Assembly (NCBI GenBank): GCA_964639245.1
Contig: CAZXCU010000001.1
Location: 186,001 to 250,000 of the forward strand
Source of the DNA: SB15 sp964639245
GTDB taxonomy: Bacteria; Chloroflexota; Anaerolineae; Aggregatilineales; J027
Length of the DNA stretch: 64,000 nt
Direction: 5' to 3'
Shown: positions 50,897 to 59,855 of the stretch, in pieces
How the letters are laid out: every line of letters starts with the position of its first letter
How positions within the stretch are numbered: the stretch's first letter is position 1
Translations under genes and position numbers: made by a program
Notes under the pieces: model-generated
Database searches by the model: none
What the model was told of the DNA's origin: nothing
What the model saw: only the letters and a program-made list of their open reading frames with translations

Positions 50897-52090
50897 ATGA
50901 AATCAAATATAAACACGGATCAGGACTTCGCAACACTGCTCGCCGAATCGTTTGAGGCGGGGGATCCCGGACAAGGTGATATTGTCATGGGGATCATTCT
51001 CTCAAATGACGGGCAAGGGCTGGTAGTGGATGTTGGGCTTAAAAGTGACGGTCTTGTCCCTTGGTCGGATATTGAGAAGTTAGGTCGGCCTGTCAATTTT
51101 GACATTGGGCAGCGGATTCAGGTCATGATTAACCGCGAAGACGAAGATGGTAATTTGCTGGTGTCGGTTTCGCAGGCTATGCAGGTCGAGGATTGGACTC
51201 GTGCCGAACAAATCATGGAAAATGATGAAACCTGCGAATGTGAAGTGGTGGATGCTAACAAAGGCGGGGTGATTGTCCAATTTGGCAATCTGAACGGGTT
51301 TATTCCCGCCAGCCATATTAGCGAAGTTCCGCGTTCCCTGAATGAAGATGACCGCAAATACCAGTTGCGTCAGCTGATGGGTAAAAAGCTGGTGTGTAAG
51401 GTGATTGAAGTCAACCGCAAACGCCGCCGCTTGGTGTTCAGCGAACGGGAAGCGCAGCGTGTTCACCGTGACCAATTGAAAGAAAAATTGCTCGAACAAC
51501 TCAAAGAAGGCGATGTGATTCAAGGGGTTGTTTCTGGGATGCGCGATTTTGGTGCATTTGTGGACATTGGCGGGGCTGACGGTCTGATTCATATCAGCGA
51601 ATTGGCGTGGCATCGGGTCAATCATCCGCGTGAGGTGGTTTCGGCGGGGGACAGATTGGATGTGTATGTGCTGCGGCTGGATGAAGCGACACGGCGAATT
51701 GAACTCTCGCTGAAGCGCTTGCAGAAAAACCCGTGGACAACGATTGAAGAACGTTACCATGTCGGTAAATTGGTCGAAGGCGAAGTCAAGCGGGTGGCGG
51801 ATTTTGGTGCGTTTGTTGTGCTGGAACCGGGCATTGAAGCCTTGCTGCACGCCAACGAAATTGGCGACCTGCCCGCCAATGACAACGGGCAAAAACTGAC
51901 CGAAGGCCAAAAACTGCTCATGCGGGTGATTAGCATTGAACCCGAAAATCAGCGCTTGGGGTTGAGCCTGCGGACGGTGAATGACCGTGATTGGGCGGCT
52001 TGGAAGCTCCAGCAGGAAGTTGCCCCTAGCCCAGAAGCCGAAAATTCCCTACAATTAAGTGAACCCGTTGCAACGGGTAGTCCTGAATAA
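50897..52090 (+). CDS. rpsA: 30S ribosomal protein S1-like protein, four S1 domains
   Basis: A 397-residue RNA-binding protein with four S1 (OB-fold) repeats, at about 25-95, 112-188, 205-275 and 290-360; the third is the best match (GDVIQGVVSGMRDFGAFVDIGGADGLIHISELAW). Four-domain S1 proteins are usual in many Gram-positive-like phyla and help mRNA binding to the small subunit. ATG at 50897 is preferred to a TTG 15 codons earlier; no clear Shine-Dalgarno site is seen, as is common for rpsA. It is followed by rpsU and infA. Confidence 0.88.
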   Translation: MKSNINTDQDFATLLAESFEAGDPGQGDIVMGIILSNDGQGLVVDVGLKSDGLVPWSDIEKLGRPVNFDIGQRIQVMINREDEDGNLLVSVSQAMQVEDWTRAEQIMENDETCECEVVDANKGGVIVQFGNLNGFIPASHISEVPRSLNEDDRKYQLRQLMGKKLVCKVIEVNRKRRRLVFSEREAQRVHRDQLKEKLLEQLKEGDVIQGVVSGMRDFGAFVDIGGADGLIHISELAWHRVNHPREVVSAGDRLDVYVLRLDEATRRIELSLKRLQKNPWTTIEERYHVGKLVEGEVKRVADFGAFVVLEPGIEALLHANEIGDLPANDNGQKLTEGQKLLMRVISIEPENQRLGLSLRTVNDRDWAAWKLQQEVAPSPEAENSLQLSEPVATGSPE

Positions 52091-52119
52091 ATTAGAGTAT
52101 CCCGAAGGGGTGAGAACTT

Positions 52120-52314
52120 TTGGCTAGTGTAGATCTGAGACCGGGTGAATCCCAAGACTCCTTGCTGAAGCGCTTTCGTAAAGTGGTGGCGAAAGATGGT
52201 ATTTTGAGTACCGTCCGCCGCAAACGTTGGCATGTTTCTAAGAGCGAACTGCGCCGCATTCAAATGAAAAAAGCGGTTCGCCGTGCGCGTCGCAAACAGC
52301 GTAAAACCTACTAA
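52120..52314 (+). CDS. rpsU: 30S ribosomal protein bS21
   Basis: A 64-residue, strongly basic protein: VDLRPGESQDSLLKRFRKVVAKDGIL followed by an Arg/Lys-rich tail (KKAVRRARRKQRKTY). It binds near the anti-Shine-Dalgarno end of 16S rRNA. TTG start with AAGGGG 11 bases upstream. Its hairpin terminator lies directly after the stop. Confidence 0.93.
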   Translation: MASVDLRPGESQDSLLKRFRKVVAKDGILSTVRRKRWHVSKSELRRIQMKKAVRRARRKQRKTY

Positions 52315-52318
52315 TTAT

Positions 52319-52350
52319 GGGGTCTGATGCCAGACCCCTTTCCATTTTTT
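52319..52350 (+). terminator. hairpin between rpsU and infA
   Basis: GGGGTCTG (52319-52326), ATGC loop, CAGACCCC (52331-52338), then TTTCCATTTTTTC. Probably a partial terminator. An ATG in its loop is in frame with infA but is not the start. Confidence 0.65.
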
Positions 52351-52377
52351 CTGTACGGTCAGTTTTTAAGGATAGAT

Positions 52378-52620
52378 ATGGCAAAAGAGAACGACAAGAT
52401 CGAACTCGAAGGGACGATTATAGAAGCTCTCCCCAATACGCAGTTTCTTGTCAAACTGGATAATGGACACCAAGTTACGGCTTATCTTTCTGGCAAAATG
52501 CGAAAATTTTATATCCGTATTTTGCTGGGAGACCGTGTGCGGGTGGAAGTCACACCCTATGACCCGGCACGGGGGCGCATCACCTACCGCTTTAAGAAGC
52601 GTTCCGAAGGCGAAGAATAG
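52378..52620 (+). CDS. infA: translation initiation factor IF-1
   Basis: An 80-residue single OB-fold protein: KIELEGTIIEALPNTQFLVKLDNGHQV, GKMRKFYIRILLGDRV and YDPARGRITYRFK are all typical. It binds the ribosomal A site during initiation. ATG at 52378 is preceded by AAGGAT. It is unusual in lying beside rpsA and rpsU, away from the main ribosomal protein operon. Confidence 0.95.
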   Translation: MAKENDKIELEGTIIEALPNTQFLVKLDNGHQVTAYLSGKMRKFYIRILLGDRVRVEVTPYDPARGRITYRFKKRSEGEE

Positions 52621-52646
52621 TCCGTCCGTTGAGACTTATCAAAAGT

Positions 52647-52678
52647 AAAACCAGCCTCCACATGACGACTGGTTTTTT
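52647..52678. terminator. bidirectional terminator after infA
   Basis: AAAACCAG (52647-52654) and CTGGTTTT (52669-52676) with T-runs on both strands. It serves infA and the convergent small-protein gene. Confidence 0.75.
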
Positions 52679-52683
52679 GGGGT

Positions 52684-53205
52684 TTAAAATCCACTGAGGA
52701 TGTCGCTGAGGGAATTGGCTGCCAGCGCCGCCATCCCAATGCAGCCAAACACCAGAATCAGCACTAGCAGCAAAATTAGGACGGGTGAACATGGCAAAAA
52801 CCCGGAGGCTGTTCCCATCACATCGCCCAAGCGCATATCAAACAGGCCATCAATGCCATCCCGTGGGCGGGTTTGATTTTGCATGACCGGAGTTTTGCGG
52901 ACGAATCGATTCCGCAGGCGTTGGGCGCTGTCTGGGAGTTCGTCATAGGGCAACTGCGAAGGGGCTGCGGGGGGAGGATAAGCGGCATGAGATGGCGGCG
53001 GGACATAGCCCGGCTGATATTGCTGGTCGTAATACGGGTCGTAGCTCAACCCTGCCGCATAGTGTTCTTGGGATAAATCCTCCGCCGAACCTTCGTCGTA
53101 ATGGTCTTCGGCACTGCCAGCCGCCCACGCATCTTCGTTGCTGCCTGTGCGCCATTCATCCCGTCGGTAACGGCGCGGGTCGCCTCGGTCATCATAATCG
53201 CTCAT
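52684..53205 (-). CDS. hypothetical protein with acidic/Tyr-rich N-terminus and C-terminal membrane helix
   Basis: Not recognised. Residues 1-60 are rich in Asp, Glu, Arg and Tyr, residues 60-90 in Pro, Tyr and Gln (probably disordered), and residues 140-163 form one membrane helix (SPVLILLLVLILVFGCIGMAAL cut at 20 as SPVLILLLVLILVFGCIGMA). The topology suggests a tail-anchored protein with its disordered part in the cytoplasm. GGGAG lies 8 bases before the ATG. Confidence 0.6.
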   Translation of the reverse strand: MSDYDDRGDPRRYRRDEWRTGSNEDAWAAGSAEDHYDEGSAEDLSQEHYAAGLSYDPYYDQQYQPGYVPPPSHAAYPPPAAPSQLPYDELPDSAQRLRNRFVRKTPVMQNQTRPRDGIDGLFDMRLGDVMGTASGFLPCSPVLILLLVLILVFGCIGMAALAANSLSDILSGF

Positions 53206-53294
53206 GTGCTATCTCCCTATAACTTTATTCTAACATAGGCTGTCGATTCAGCCTTCGCCCAGGGTCAATTTCAGCATCAGGATGAGAGGGGAGT

Positions 53295-54281
53295 TCACAA
53301 CCCCACCCCGACTAAGTGACGGGCGGCTTGGGCGGGGGCAATTTCCCGCGCCAGAATCTGACTCAGCATCTGTTCCAACTGCCCATTCGAGACTTTTTCT
53401 GTGAGAAATTTTTCGAGCAGCATGTTTTGCAGGCGGTCAAAAAGTTCGCTTTCCAAACGCTGCCGTTCGCGCATTTCTTGCTGGCCTGTCTCCTGTAGAT
53501 GCTGGCGGTGGGCTTGGATGGCATTAAAAAGATCTTCGATGCCCTGTGATTCAAGCGCGGTGGTTTTCAGTACAGGAACTTCCCATGTATCAATTTCAGT
53601 GGTTACGGATGCTTGAAACATCATGCGCCCGTGATGGGCAACGGTTTGCTGGCGGTGTCCGAGGGTGAGCATGGTTTTGAGCGCTCGTACCGTGTTTTCT
53701 GCGCCGGGACGGTCTGCTTTATTGACCACCAGAATATCGGCAATTTCCAGCGTTCCGGCTTTGATGGCTTGAATGTCATCGCCTAAACCGGGGGCATCCA
53801 CCACGACTACCGTATAGGCTAGCGAGGCGATGGTCACTTCATTTTGCCCCGCCCCGACAGTTTCGATGATGATGTAATCAAAACCGGCGGCATCCATGAC
53901 GCGGACGACATCCGCCGTGGTCTGGGCTAATCCGCCTAACTGCCCCCGGGAAGCCATACTGCGGATAAAAATGCCCGTATCACCCGCTAAGTCCTGCATC
54001 CTGATTCTGTCCCCCAAGACTGCCCCACCGCTAAAGGGGCTGGTCGGGTCAACTGCGATAATGCCCACCGTTTTGCCCAAACTGCGGATATATTTGGTCA
54101 GGGCATTAACGAGGGTGCTTTTGCCCGTGCCGGGTGCGCCTGTCATGCCCAACAGATAGGCATGACCCGTGTAAGGATAAATTTGATTGAGCAGATCCAG
54201 CGCGGCAGGCGTGCGATTTTCGATCTGCGTAATGGCTCTGGCAAGGATGCGGCGGTTGCCAGCCCGAAGTTCCTCAAGCAT
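53295..54281 (-). CDS. meaB: methylmalonyl-CoA mutase-associated GTPase
   Basis: A 328-residue G3E-family GTPase that loads and protects adenosylcobalamin in methylmalonyl-CoA mutase. Walker A is GAPGTGKST (48-56), the switch segment is IIIETVGAGQNEV, and the base-recognition motif is NKADRPGA. I chose ATG at 54281, which overlaps the stop of the B12-binding subunit gene by 8 bases and gives the usual N-terminus MLEELRAGNRR; ATG at 54296 is an alternative. The large reading frame extending to 54461 lies inside the neighbour. Confidence 0.92.
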   Translation of the reverse strand: MLEELRAGNRRILARAITQIENRTPAALDLLNQIYPYTGHAYLLGMTGAPGTGKSTLVNALTKYIRSLGKTVGIIAVDPTSPFSGGAVLGDRIRMQDLAGDTGIFIRSMASRGQLGGLAQTTADVVRVMDAAGFDYIIIETVGAGQNEVTIASLAYTVVVVDAPGLGDDIQAIKAGTLEIADILVVNKADRPGAENTVRALKTMLTLGHRQQTVAHHGRMMFQASVTTEIDTWEVPVLKTTALESQGIEDLFNAIQAHRQHLQETGQQEMRERQRLESELFDRLQNMLLEKFLTEKVSNGQLEQMLSQILAREIAPAQAARHLVGVGL

Positions 54282-54666
54282 CTGCCACCTGCTCATGAAT
54301 GAATTGGATGATGTCATCGGTTTTAGAACCCGGCCCAAAAACACCTTTGACCCCTGCCGCTTTGAGGGGTTCAATATCGTCGGCGGGGATGATGCCCCCC
54401 ACCAAGACTTTGACATCCTGCAAGCCCTGTTTTTTGAGCGCTTCCACGACTCGCGGTACAAGGGTCATATGTGCGCCGGAGAGAATCGACAGCCCCACAA
54501 TTTGCACATCTTCCTGCAAAGCGGCTTCGGCAATCATTTCGGGCGTTTGTTGCAAGCCTGTGTAGATGACTTCCATCCCGGCATCGCGTAGCGCCCGCGC
54601 AATGACTTTTGCGCCCCGGTCATGCCCGTCTAAGCCGACTTTTGCCACTAACACACGAATACTCAT
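54274..54666 (-). CDS. cobalamin-binding small subunit / domain of methylmalonyl-CoA mutase
   Basis: A 130-residue B12-binding domain protein. The cobalamin-ligating motif DxHxxG is in KVGLDGHDRGAKVIA, and the rest (VIYTGLQQTPEMIAEAALQEDVQIVGLSIL, shown in part, and VGGIIPADDIEPLKAAGVKG) is typical of the C-terminal half of methylmalonyl-CoA mutase as a separate chain. It is coupled to meaB. The catalytic TIM-barrel chain is not in the window. Confidence 0.9.
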   Translation of the reverse strand: MSIRVLVAKVGLDGHDRGAKVIARALRDAGMEVIYTGLQQTPEMIAEAALQEDVQIVGLSILSGAHMTLVPRVVEALKKQGLQDVKVLVGGIIPADDIEPLKAAGVKGVFGPGSKTDDIIQFIHEQVADA

Positions 54667-54806
54667 GAGAAATCACTTTCTATTAGTTTGTTTGGTCTGT
54701 GTTACGCCTGGGTCAAAAATGAATTGCGTAACGCTTCTATAGTACACCCTATTGTAATTTAATAACTGTGACGAAAATCTGAAAACTAACTGAAATCTCA
54801 CACAGG

Positions 54807-54834
54807 TTGCAAGTGTTTTCATGCCCACTATGAT
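54807..54834 (+). promoter_or_regulatory. promoter of the GAF-rich histidine kinase gene
   Basis: TTGCAA, 16-base spacer, TATGAT. It overlaps two in-frame ATG codons (54821, 54830), which therefore cannot be used, and points to ATG at 54878. Confidence 0.55.
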
Positions 54835-54877
54835 AAAATGGAGTTTTGTTGTTGAACGTTTTTGGGGTCGTGTGTGC

Positions 54878-57800
54878 ATGGGTGTTCTAACCAAGACGCA
54901 GAATAATACTTCTCGCCCCTCACAAACTGTTACTGTGCGAATTCGAACGTTGCTGGACGTGCTGAGTCTGGTGGCGATGGGCGCAGCTTTCTTTTTGCTG
55001 GTAGGCTATCTGGTGCTGGCGTTGCGCTGGCAAAATCGTCCGTTTGTGGGCGCATTTTTTTCGGAATCGCTGACAGTGGTCGATGCGAAACCTTTTACCA
55101 ATAAAAATTGGGTGGCTTTGGAAGCGGGTCTTGAACCGGGTGATACGCTGCTGGGTATGAATGGGTTTGAATGGGGCAGCGACCAACCCGCAAAAGCGCT
55201 GGATGATATTCTGGCTGACCTTGACAAAGGCCAAACGGTGGTTTTGAGCGTTTCCCGCGAGGCAGATGATATTCCTTCGGGAGGGAATTGGCAGTGTGCC
55301 ACCCCTGCTGACGGGGAAAAATTTTGCACCGTGCAGAATGTTCAGTTGGGCAGCCTGCCAGAAATTGATTTTTTCCTGCATTTCGGGGTGGGGTATCTGG
55401 TCGCGGTCACGCTGTTTTTGATTGGCTGCGCGGTGATGTGGCTGCGCTTTTCGATGACTTCGGCCAAAAGTTTTGCCGTGGGGTTAGCTGCGCTCGCCGT
55501 GGTTGTGGCGGGGCGTTTTGACCTGATGACCAGTTATATGCTTACGCCCGCTTGGATTGGGGCGAGTTTCCTTTTTTCGGCGGTGTCGGTGACATTTGCG
55601 TTGGGCTTTCCAACCACCTTGCCACTGCTGTACCGTGTGCCACAAAGTATACGCTATGCGCCGCTGGTCGTGGGTGTGATTCTCGGGGCGGTGTCCATCT
55701 GGCTATACTGGGATGTCGATGCCGAAGGGGTACTGATTTTCCCCTTAATTACCATACTCATGAGCGTTGCCCTGCTCATTGCCGCGATGTACTGGCGACG
55801 TACCTATTCCACATCGCCGGTGATTCACGAACAATCCTCATTCATCGCCTTGGGAACGCTGGTGGCGTTTGTCCCGTTTGCGTTTTGGCTGCTCTATTTT
55901 GTAGTCACCGGCGGCGGGATTTTGAATGAACTCACACCGCTTATGCAGGTGACTTCCATTCTGTACGGCTTAAGTGTTGCTTATGCAATTTTGCAATATC
56001 GTCTATTGCAAACAGACCGCGTAATCCCCGAATTTATTGTGTACAGCATTTTGTTGGGGCTGCTGGTACTGAGTTATCTGATGGTGACTGTTGCGCTGGG
56101 CATTGGCGCGGTGGATGTGCTGAATTTGGAAGCGGACAGCCCGGTCTTGATTGCCCTAACGATTGGGGTCATTGCGGCGCTGTTCGGCCCCGCCCGCAAT
56201 TATTTACGCGGACGGATTGACGAAGCGTTGTTCCGCCAGCGCCACAACTATCAGCAGCGTATGGATGGGTTTAGCCGTGCTTTGACCACCGCCGCCACGC
56301 TGGATGAAATTTTCACGGCGGTCAAAGCGGAAGTCATGGAATCCCTTGCGCCGCAGGCTGTTTTTCTATTTTTGTACGATGCCAAAACCGGGACATATGC
56401 GTCGTGGCCTGACCCACAGACCAAAAATCCCGGCTCAGATATTACCTTCCGCCCCGACGGTGGGTTGATCGGTTATTTAGGCAAAGAACAAACTACTCTC
56501 TATCTGGAACCCCATCAACCGCTTCCGATGGAAGTGGCCTCTGACCGTTCCCAGTTGGCGGTGCTGAAGATGCCTTTGTTTGTGCGGATGCAAGGCCGCG
56601 AACGGCTGAACGGGATTTTGTGTTTGGGGGAACGGCGCAACGGCGAAGCCTACGATTATGAAGATTTGCGCTTTATTGAATCGCTTGCAGAACAAACTGC
56701 CGTCGCGCTTGACCGGGCGAGTTTTGTGAATGACCTTGAACAGCGTATCCGTATTCAGGATGTGCTTTCGGCGGTGTCCCATGCGCTGAATTATGCGATT
56801 AGCTTTGATGACCTCTTGGAACTGATTTTTGCCCAAACGCTGCGTATCATCAACGCGGATCACTTTTATATTGTGCTGCGCGACCAAGTGACGGATGAAC
56901 TGTATTATTCGTTTTACAGCACCCGTGATGAACGCTTGTATTATCTGGAAAATAAACGCTGGAAAATGGGGCGGGATGTCATTAGCGAAGTTGCCCGTCG
57001 CCAAGCACCCATGCGGTTGGAAAATTTCACCACCGAACAACTCAAACGTGACCCGCGTTTGGCGAACAATACCCCCGATTTGTACGCTTGGATTGGTGTG
57101 CCGCTGATTACGGACACCGCCAGCAGTGGGGCATTGGGGGTGATGGCAATTGGCGCATCTAATCCGGGTGTCATTTTTACCGATGACCAGCGCCAGCTTT
57201 TCTCCGATATTGCCAATATCGCCGCCAGTGCGATTGACAAAACCCAGTTGTTCAAGAAAACGGAACTTCGCGCCGCCCAACTCAAAGCGCTGAACGATAT
57301 TTCCAGTTTGTTGGCTTCTGAATTGGAAGACGTTGACCGCCTGCTTGAAATTATCACCGAAAGCGCGGTGAGCATTTTGGGCTGCGAAGCGGGGAGTCTG
57401 CTGCTGCTGGACGAGAAAAGTCAGGATCTGGTGTTCCGTGTGGCAACCGGGGGCAAAGGCAGTGATTTAATTGGACAGCGCATTTCGCGGAATGAGCCGA
57501 GTCTGGTCGCGGAAGCAGTAACGAAAATTCAGCCCATCATTGTGAATAACCCGGCGCAAGATTCGCGCTGGCATGGCGATTTAATTGATACCGATTTGGG
57601 CGAAACGGCGGGTTTCCGTTCCAGAGCAATTTTAACCGTCCCCCTGGTGGCGCAAGGCGAGGCGGTGGGGGCGCTGCAAGTGATTAACAAACAGGATGGC
57701 AGTTCCTTTACCGATGAAGATGCCGAACTCGCCAACACCTTTGCAGGACAGGCGGCGGTTGCCATTCAAAATGCGCGGTTGTTTGCTTTGCAAGACCAGC

Positions 57801-59047
57801 AACTCCTCTTGCGCGTGCAAGAATTGGAAGGTATGGCGGCAATTGACCATTCGTTGAACCAGACGATTGTGCTTGACCGACTTTCCGAAATTGTGATGGG
57901 GTGGGCGCTGCAACAAACCGGTGCAACCCACAGCGCGATTTTCTTGGTGGATGAAAGCGGTGAGCAACTTCAACTGATTGCGTCGTCTGGCTATCCTGAA
58001 AACAGCCCGATTTTCACCCTAGTAGAAGTCGACAAATCTGGAATTATAGGGCGGGTGATTGCGACCAAAACGCCCGCGATGATTACGGACGTGCGAAACG
58101 ACCCGAATTATATGGAAAGTCTGCCCGGTTGCGCGGCGCAAATTGCCGTGCCATTGGTCAGCGGGGCCGAAGCCAACGGGGTGCTGCTCATCGAAACGAC
58201 GGTGGCAGGGCGCTTGGGCTTGATTGAATTCAACTTCCTTTCGCGTTTGGCTGATCGCGCAAGTTCAGCCATTTCTAATGCACTCCTCTACAACCAACTC
58301 TCCGATTTACAAAAAGCCCGTGTGCGATTTGTACGTGAAATGGCGCACGAACTCGGCAACGCCCTTGCACCAATGAAAGGCTATGTGGGGTTGATTGGTC
58401 GTGTGGGCGAACTTAACCCGCAACAGCAGTCTTTCCTCACAACTGTGAAACGCGGTGTGGATACGATGGAACATCTTATCAACGACATGCGCGAAGTCGA
58501 ATTGTTAAGTGCAGGTCAAGTCTTACGGTATGACCGGACTACAGTGAATTTTAACGATGTTTTGTCGGAGATTTTGATGAATGCCCAAGCTGCATTGGAG
58601 GAAAAAGACCAGCAGTTGGTGGTAAATGTTCCTGACAGTCTCCCCGAAATTTATGTGGATGAAGTGCGCCTCAGACAAATTTTGACGAACTTCTTAACGA
58701 ATGCCAATAAATACACGCCGGAAGAAGGCCAAGTTGAAATTTTCGCAGATGCAGAGGATAACATCTGGGACTCCGAGGGGGTGCGCCGTGTCTTACATAT
58801 TGCAGTCAAAGACAACGGACTGGGCATTAGCAAAGAAGATTTGAAAAAGCTGTTCCAACCGTATTTCCGTTCAACCAACCCGAAAGCACGCGATGAGCAA
58901 AAAGGTACAGGGTTGGGCTTGTCGCTTACCCGCAGTTTGATTGAACAGCAGGGCGGGAAAATCTGGGTGGAAAGCGAATTGGGGCAGGGGTCAACCTTCC
59001 ATTTCACCATTCCGCTTGCGTCGGAAGTGCTGACCGAACGCGCTTAA
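54878..59047 (+). CDS. large membrane histidine kinase: PDZ-like domain, multi-helix membrane region, four GAF domains, kinase
   Basis: A 1389-residue sensor kinase. Order by eye: membrane helix (about 25-50); extracytoplasmic PDZ-like segment (about 70-130; ALEAGLEPGDTLLGMNGFEW); seven or so membrane helices (about 160-440); four GAF domains (roughly 475-650, 665-835, 840-1010, 1015-1160); dimerisation domain with the phospho-acceptor His in VREMAHELGNALAPMKGY; ATPase domain with LTNFLTNANKYTP (N box), DNGLGISKEDL and KGTGLGLSLTRSLIEQQGG. The H box reads HELGNAL in place of HELRTPL. No response regulator gene is adjacent. It should phosphorylate a distant regulator in response to several small ligands. 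Confidence 0.87.
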   Translation: MGVLTKTQNNTSRPSQTVTVRIRTLLDVLSLVAMGAAFFLLVGYLVLALRWQNRPFVGAFFSESLTVVDAKPFTNKNWVALEAGLEPGDTLLGMNGFEWGSDQPAKALDDILADLDKGQTVVLSVSREADDIPSGGNWQCATPADGEKFCTVQNVQLGSLPEIDFFLHFGVGYLVAVTLFLIGCAVMWLRFSMTSAKSFAVGLAALAVVVAGRFDLMTSYMLTPAWIGASFLFSAVSVTFALGFPTTLPLLYRVPQSIRYAPLVVGVILGAVSIWLYWDVDAEGVLIFPLITILMSVALLIAAMYWRRTYSTSPVIHEQSSFIALGTLVAFVPFAFWLLYFVVTGGGILNELTPLMQVTSILYGLSVAYAILQYRLLQTDRVIPEFIVYSILLGLLVLSYLMVTVALGIGAVDVLNLEADSPVLIALTIGVIAALFGPARNYLRGRIDEALFRQRHNYQQRMDGFSRALTTAATLDEIFTAVKAEVMESLAPQAVFLFLYDAKTGTYASWPDPQTKNPGSDITFRPDGGLIGYLGKEQTTLYLEPHQPLPMEVASDRSQLAVLKMPLFVRMQGRERLNGILCLGERRNGEAYDYEDLRFIESLAEQTAVALDRASFVNDLEQRIRIQDVLSAVSHALNYAISFDDLLELIFAQTLRIINADHFYIVLRDQVTDELYYSFYSTRDERLYYLENKRWKMGRDVISEVARRQAPMRLENFTTEQLKRDPRLANNTPDLYAWIGVPLITDTASSGALGVMAIGASNPGVIFTDDQRQLFSDIANIAASAIDKTQLFKKTELRAAQLKALNDISSLLASELEDVDRLLEIITESAVSILGCEAGSLLLLDEKSQDLVFRVATGGKGSDLIGQRISRNEPSLVAEAVTKIQPIIVNNPAQDSRWHGDLIDTDLGETAGFRSRAILTVPLVAQGEAVGALQVINKQDGSSFTDEDAELANTFAGQAAVAIQNARLFALQDQQLLLRVQELEGMAAIDHSLNQTIVLDRLSEIVMGWALQQTGATHSAIFLVDESGEQLQLIASSGYPENSPIFTLVEVDKSGIIGRVIATKTPAMITDVRNDPNYMESLPGCAAQIAVPLVSGAEANGVLLIETTVAGRLGLIEFNFLSRLADRASSAISNALLYNQLSDLQKARVRFVREMAHELGNALAPMKGYVGLIGRVGELNPQQQSFLTTVKRGVDTMEHLINDMREVELLSAGQVLRYDRTTVNFNDVLSEILMNAQAALEEKDQQLVVNVPDSLPEIYVDEVRLRQILTNFLTNANKYTPEEGQVEIFADAEDNIWDSEGVRRVLHIAVKDNGLGISKEDLKKLFQPYFRSTNPKARDEQKGTGLGLSLTRSLIEQQGGKIWVESELGQGSTFHFTIPLASEVLTERA

Positions 59048-59059
59048 AAAGAAAGTTTC

Positions 59060-59088
59060 GGAGGGCAAATAGCGTTATTTGCCCCTCC
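59060..59088. terminator. hairpin between convergent genes
   Basis: GGAGGGCAAATA and TATTTGCCCCTCC pair with one bulged base around a GCGT loop. It lies between the histidine kinase and ABC ATPase stop codons. Confidence 0.65.
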
Positions 59089-59115
59089 ATGATTCTGCTG
59101 GATATACCGGAGGAT

Positions 59116-59847
59116 TTAGGGGTGGTGAAGGTCGGCTTGGTGGCGCATCTGATACCCCTGCATCGTATTTTCGGTATCATCAAACAACACACCATTTTGT
59201 AAGCGGAACACACGGTCAGCCAACGGAACAACATCCATACTGTGTGTGACCATGATGAGCGTCCGCCCCATCGCACGGGTTAAATCCAGCAGCAAATTTA
59301 AAACCGATTCGCCTGTATCCCCATCCAGATTGCCGGTGGGTTCGTCCGCCAGAATCAAGCGCGGTTCATGCACCAATGCCCGCGCAATCGCCACACGCTG
59401 CTGTTCCCCACCGGAAAGTTTATCAGGAAAGGTATTGGCACGGTCTGGCAACCCGACACGCTCAAGGAGTTCCCGTGCTTGTTTTTCGGTTTGCTTGCGG
59501 GCTGCCCCACGTAGCTCATAGGGTAGCATGACATTTTCCAGCACCGTTAAGGTCGGGATGAGATTAAAAAATTGGAACACAATGCCGAGATTATCCCGCC
59601 GAAAAAGGGTGCGGTCATGTTCGGAGAGGGTGGTGATATTCGTGCCATCAATCACCACATAGCCGGACTCCGGTTCATCAATTCCCGCCACCAGATTGAG
59701 CAGGGTGCTTTTGCCACTGCCAGATTTTCCCAGTACAAGGGCAAATTCGGCTTCGTGAAAATCCACACTCACGCCCTTGAGGACATGGCGTTCTTTCCCC
59801 GCCTCAATGAATTTTTTGGTGACGTTTTGAAGCTGAACCAGCGTCAT
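59116..59847 (-). CDS. ABC transporter ATPase, LolD/MacB type
   Basis: A 243-residue nucleotide-binding subunit. Walker A GKSGSGKST, Q-loop in GIVFQFFNLIPTLTVLENV, signature LSGGEQQRV, Walker B RLILADEPTGNLD and the switch His in MVTHSMD place it in the lipoprotein/macrolide exporter group that works with FtsX/MacB-type permeases. No permease is encoded beside it, so its partner is elsewhere. It starts 8 bases after dnaJ, with AGGA before the ATG, and is probably cotranscribed with it. Confidence 0.92.
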   Translation of the reverse strand: MTLVQLQNVTKKFIEAGKERHVLKGVSVDFHEAEFALVLGKSGSGKSTLLNLVAGIDEPESGYVVIDGTNITTLSEHDRTLFRRDNLGIVFQFFNLIPTLTVLENVMLPYELRGAARKQTEKQARELLERVGLPDRANTFPDKLSGGEQQRVAIARALVHEPRLILADEPTGNLDGDTGESVLNLLLDLTRAMGRTLIMVTHSMDVVPLADRVFRLQNGVLFDDTENTMQGYQMRHQADLHHP

Positions 59848-59855
59848 GGTTTTTC

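Noticed and set aside
51080..51910. Open frame of 276 codons opposite the rpsA-like gene
   Set aside because: Shadow of the S1 protein with no sensible protein features.
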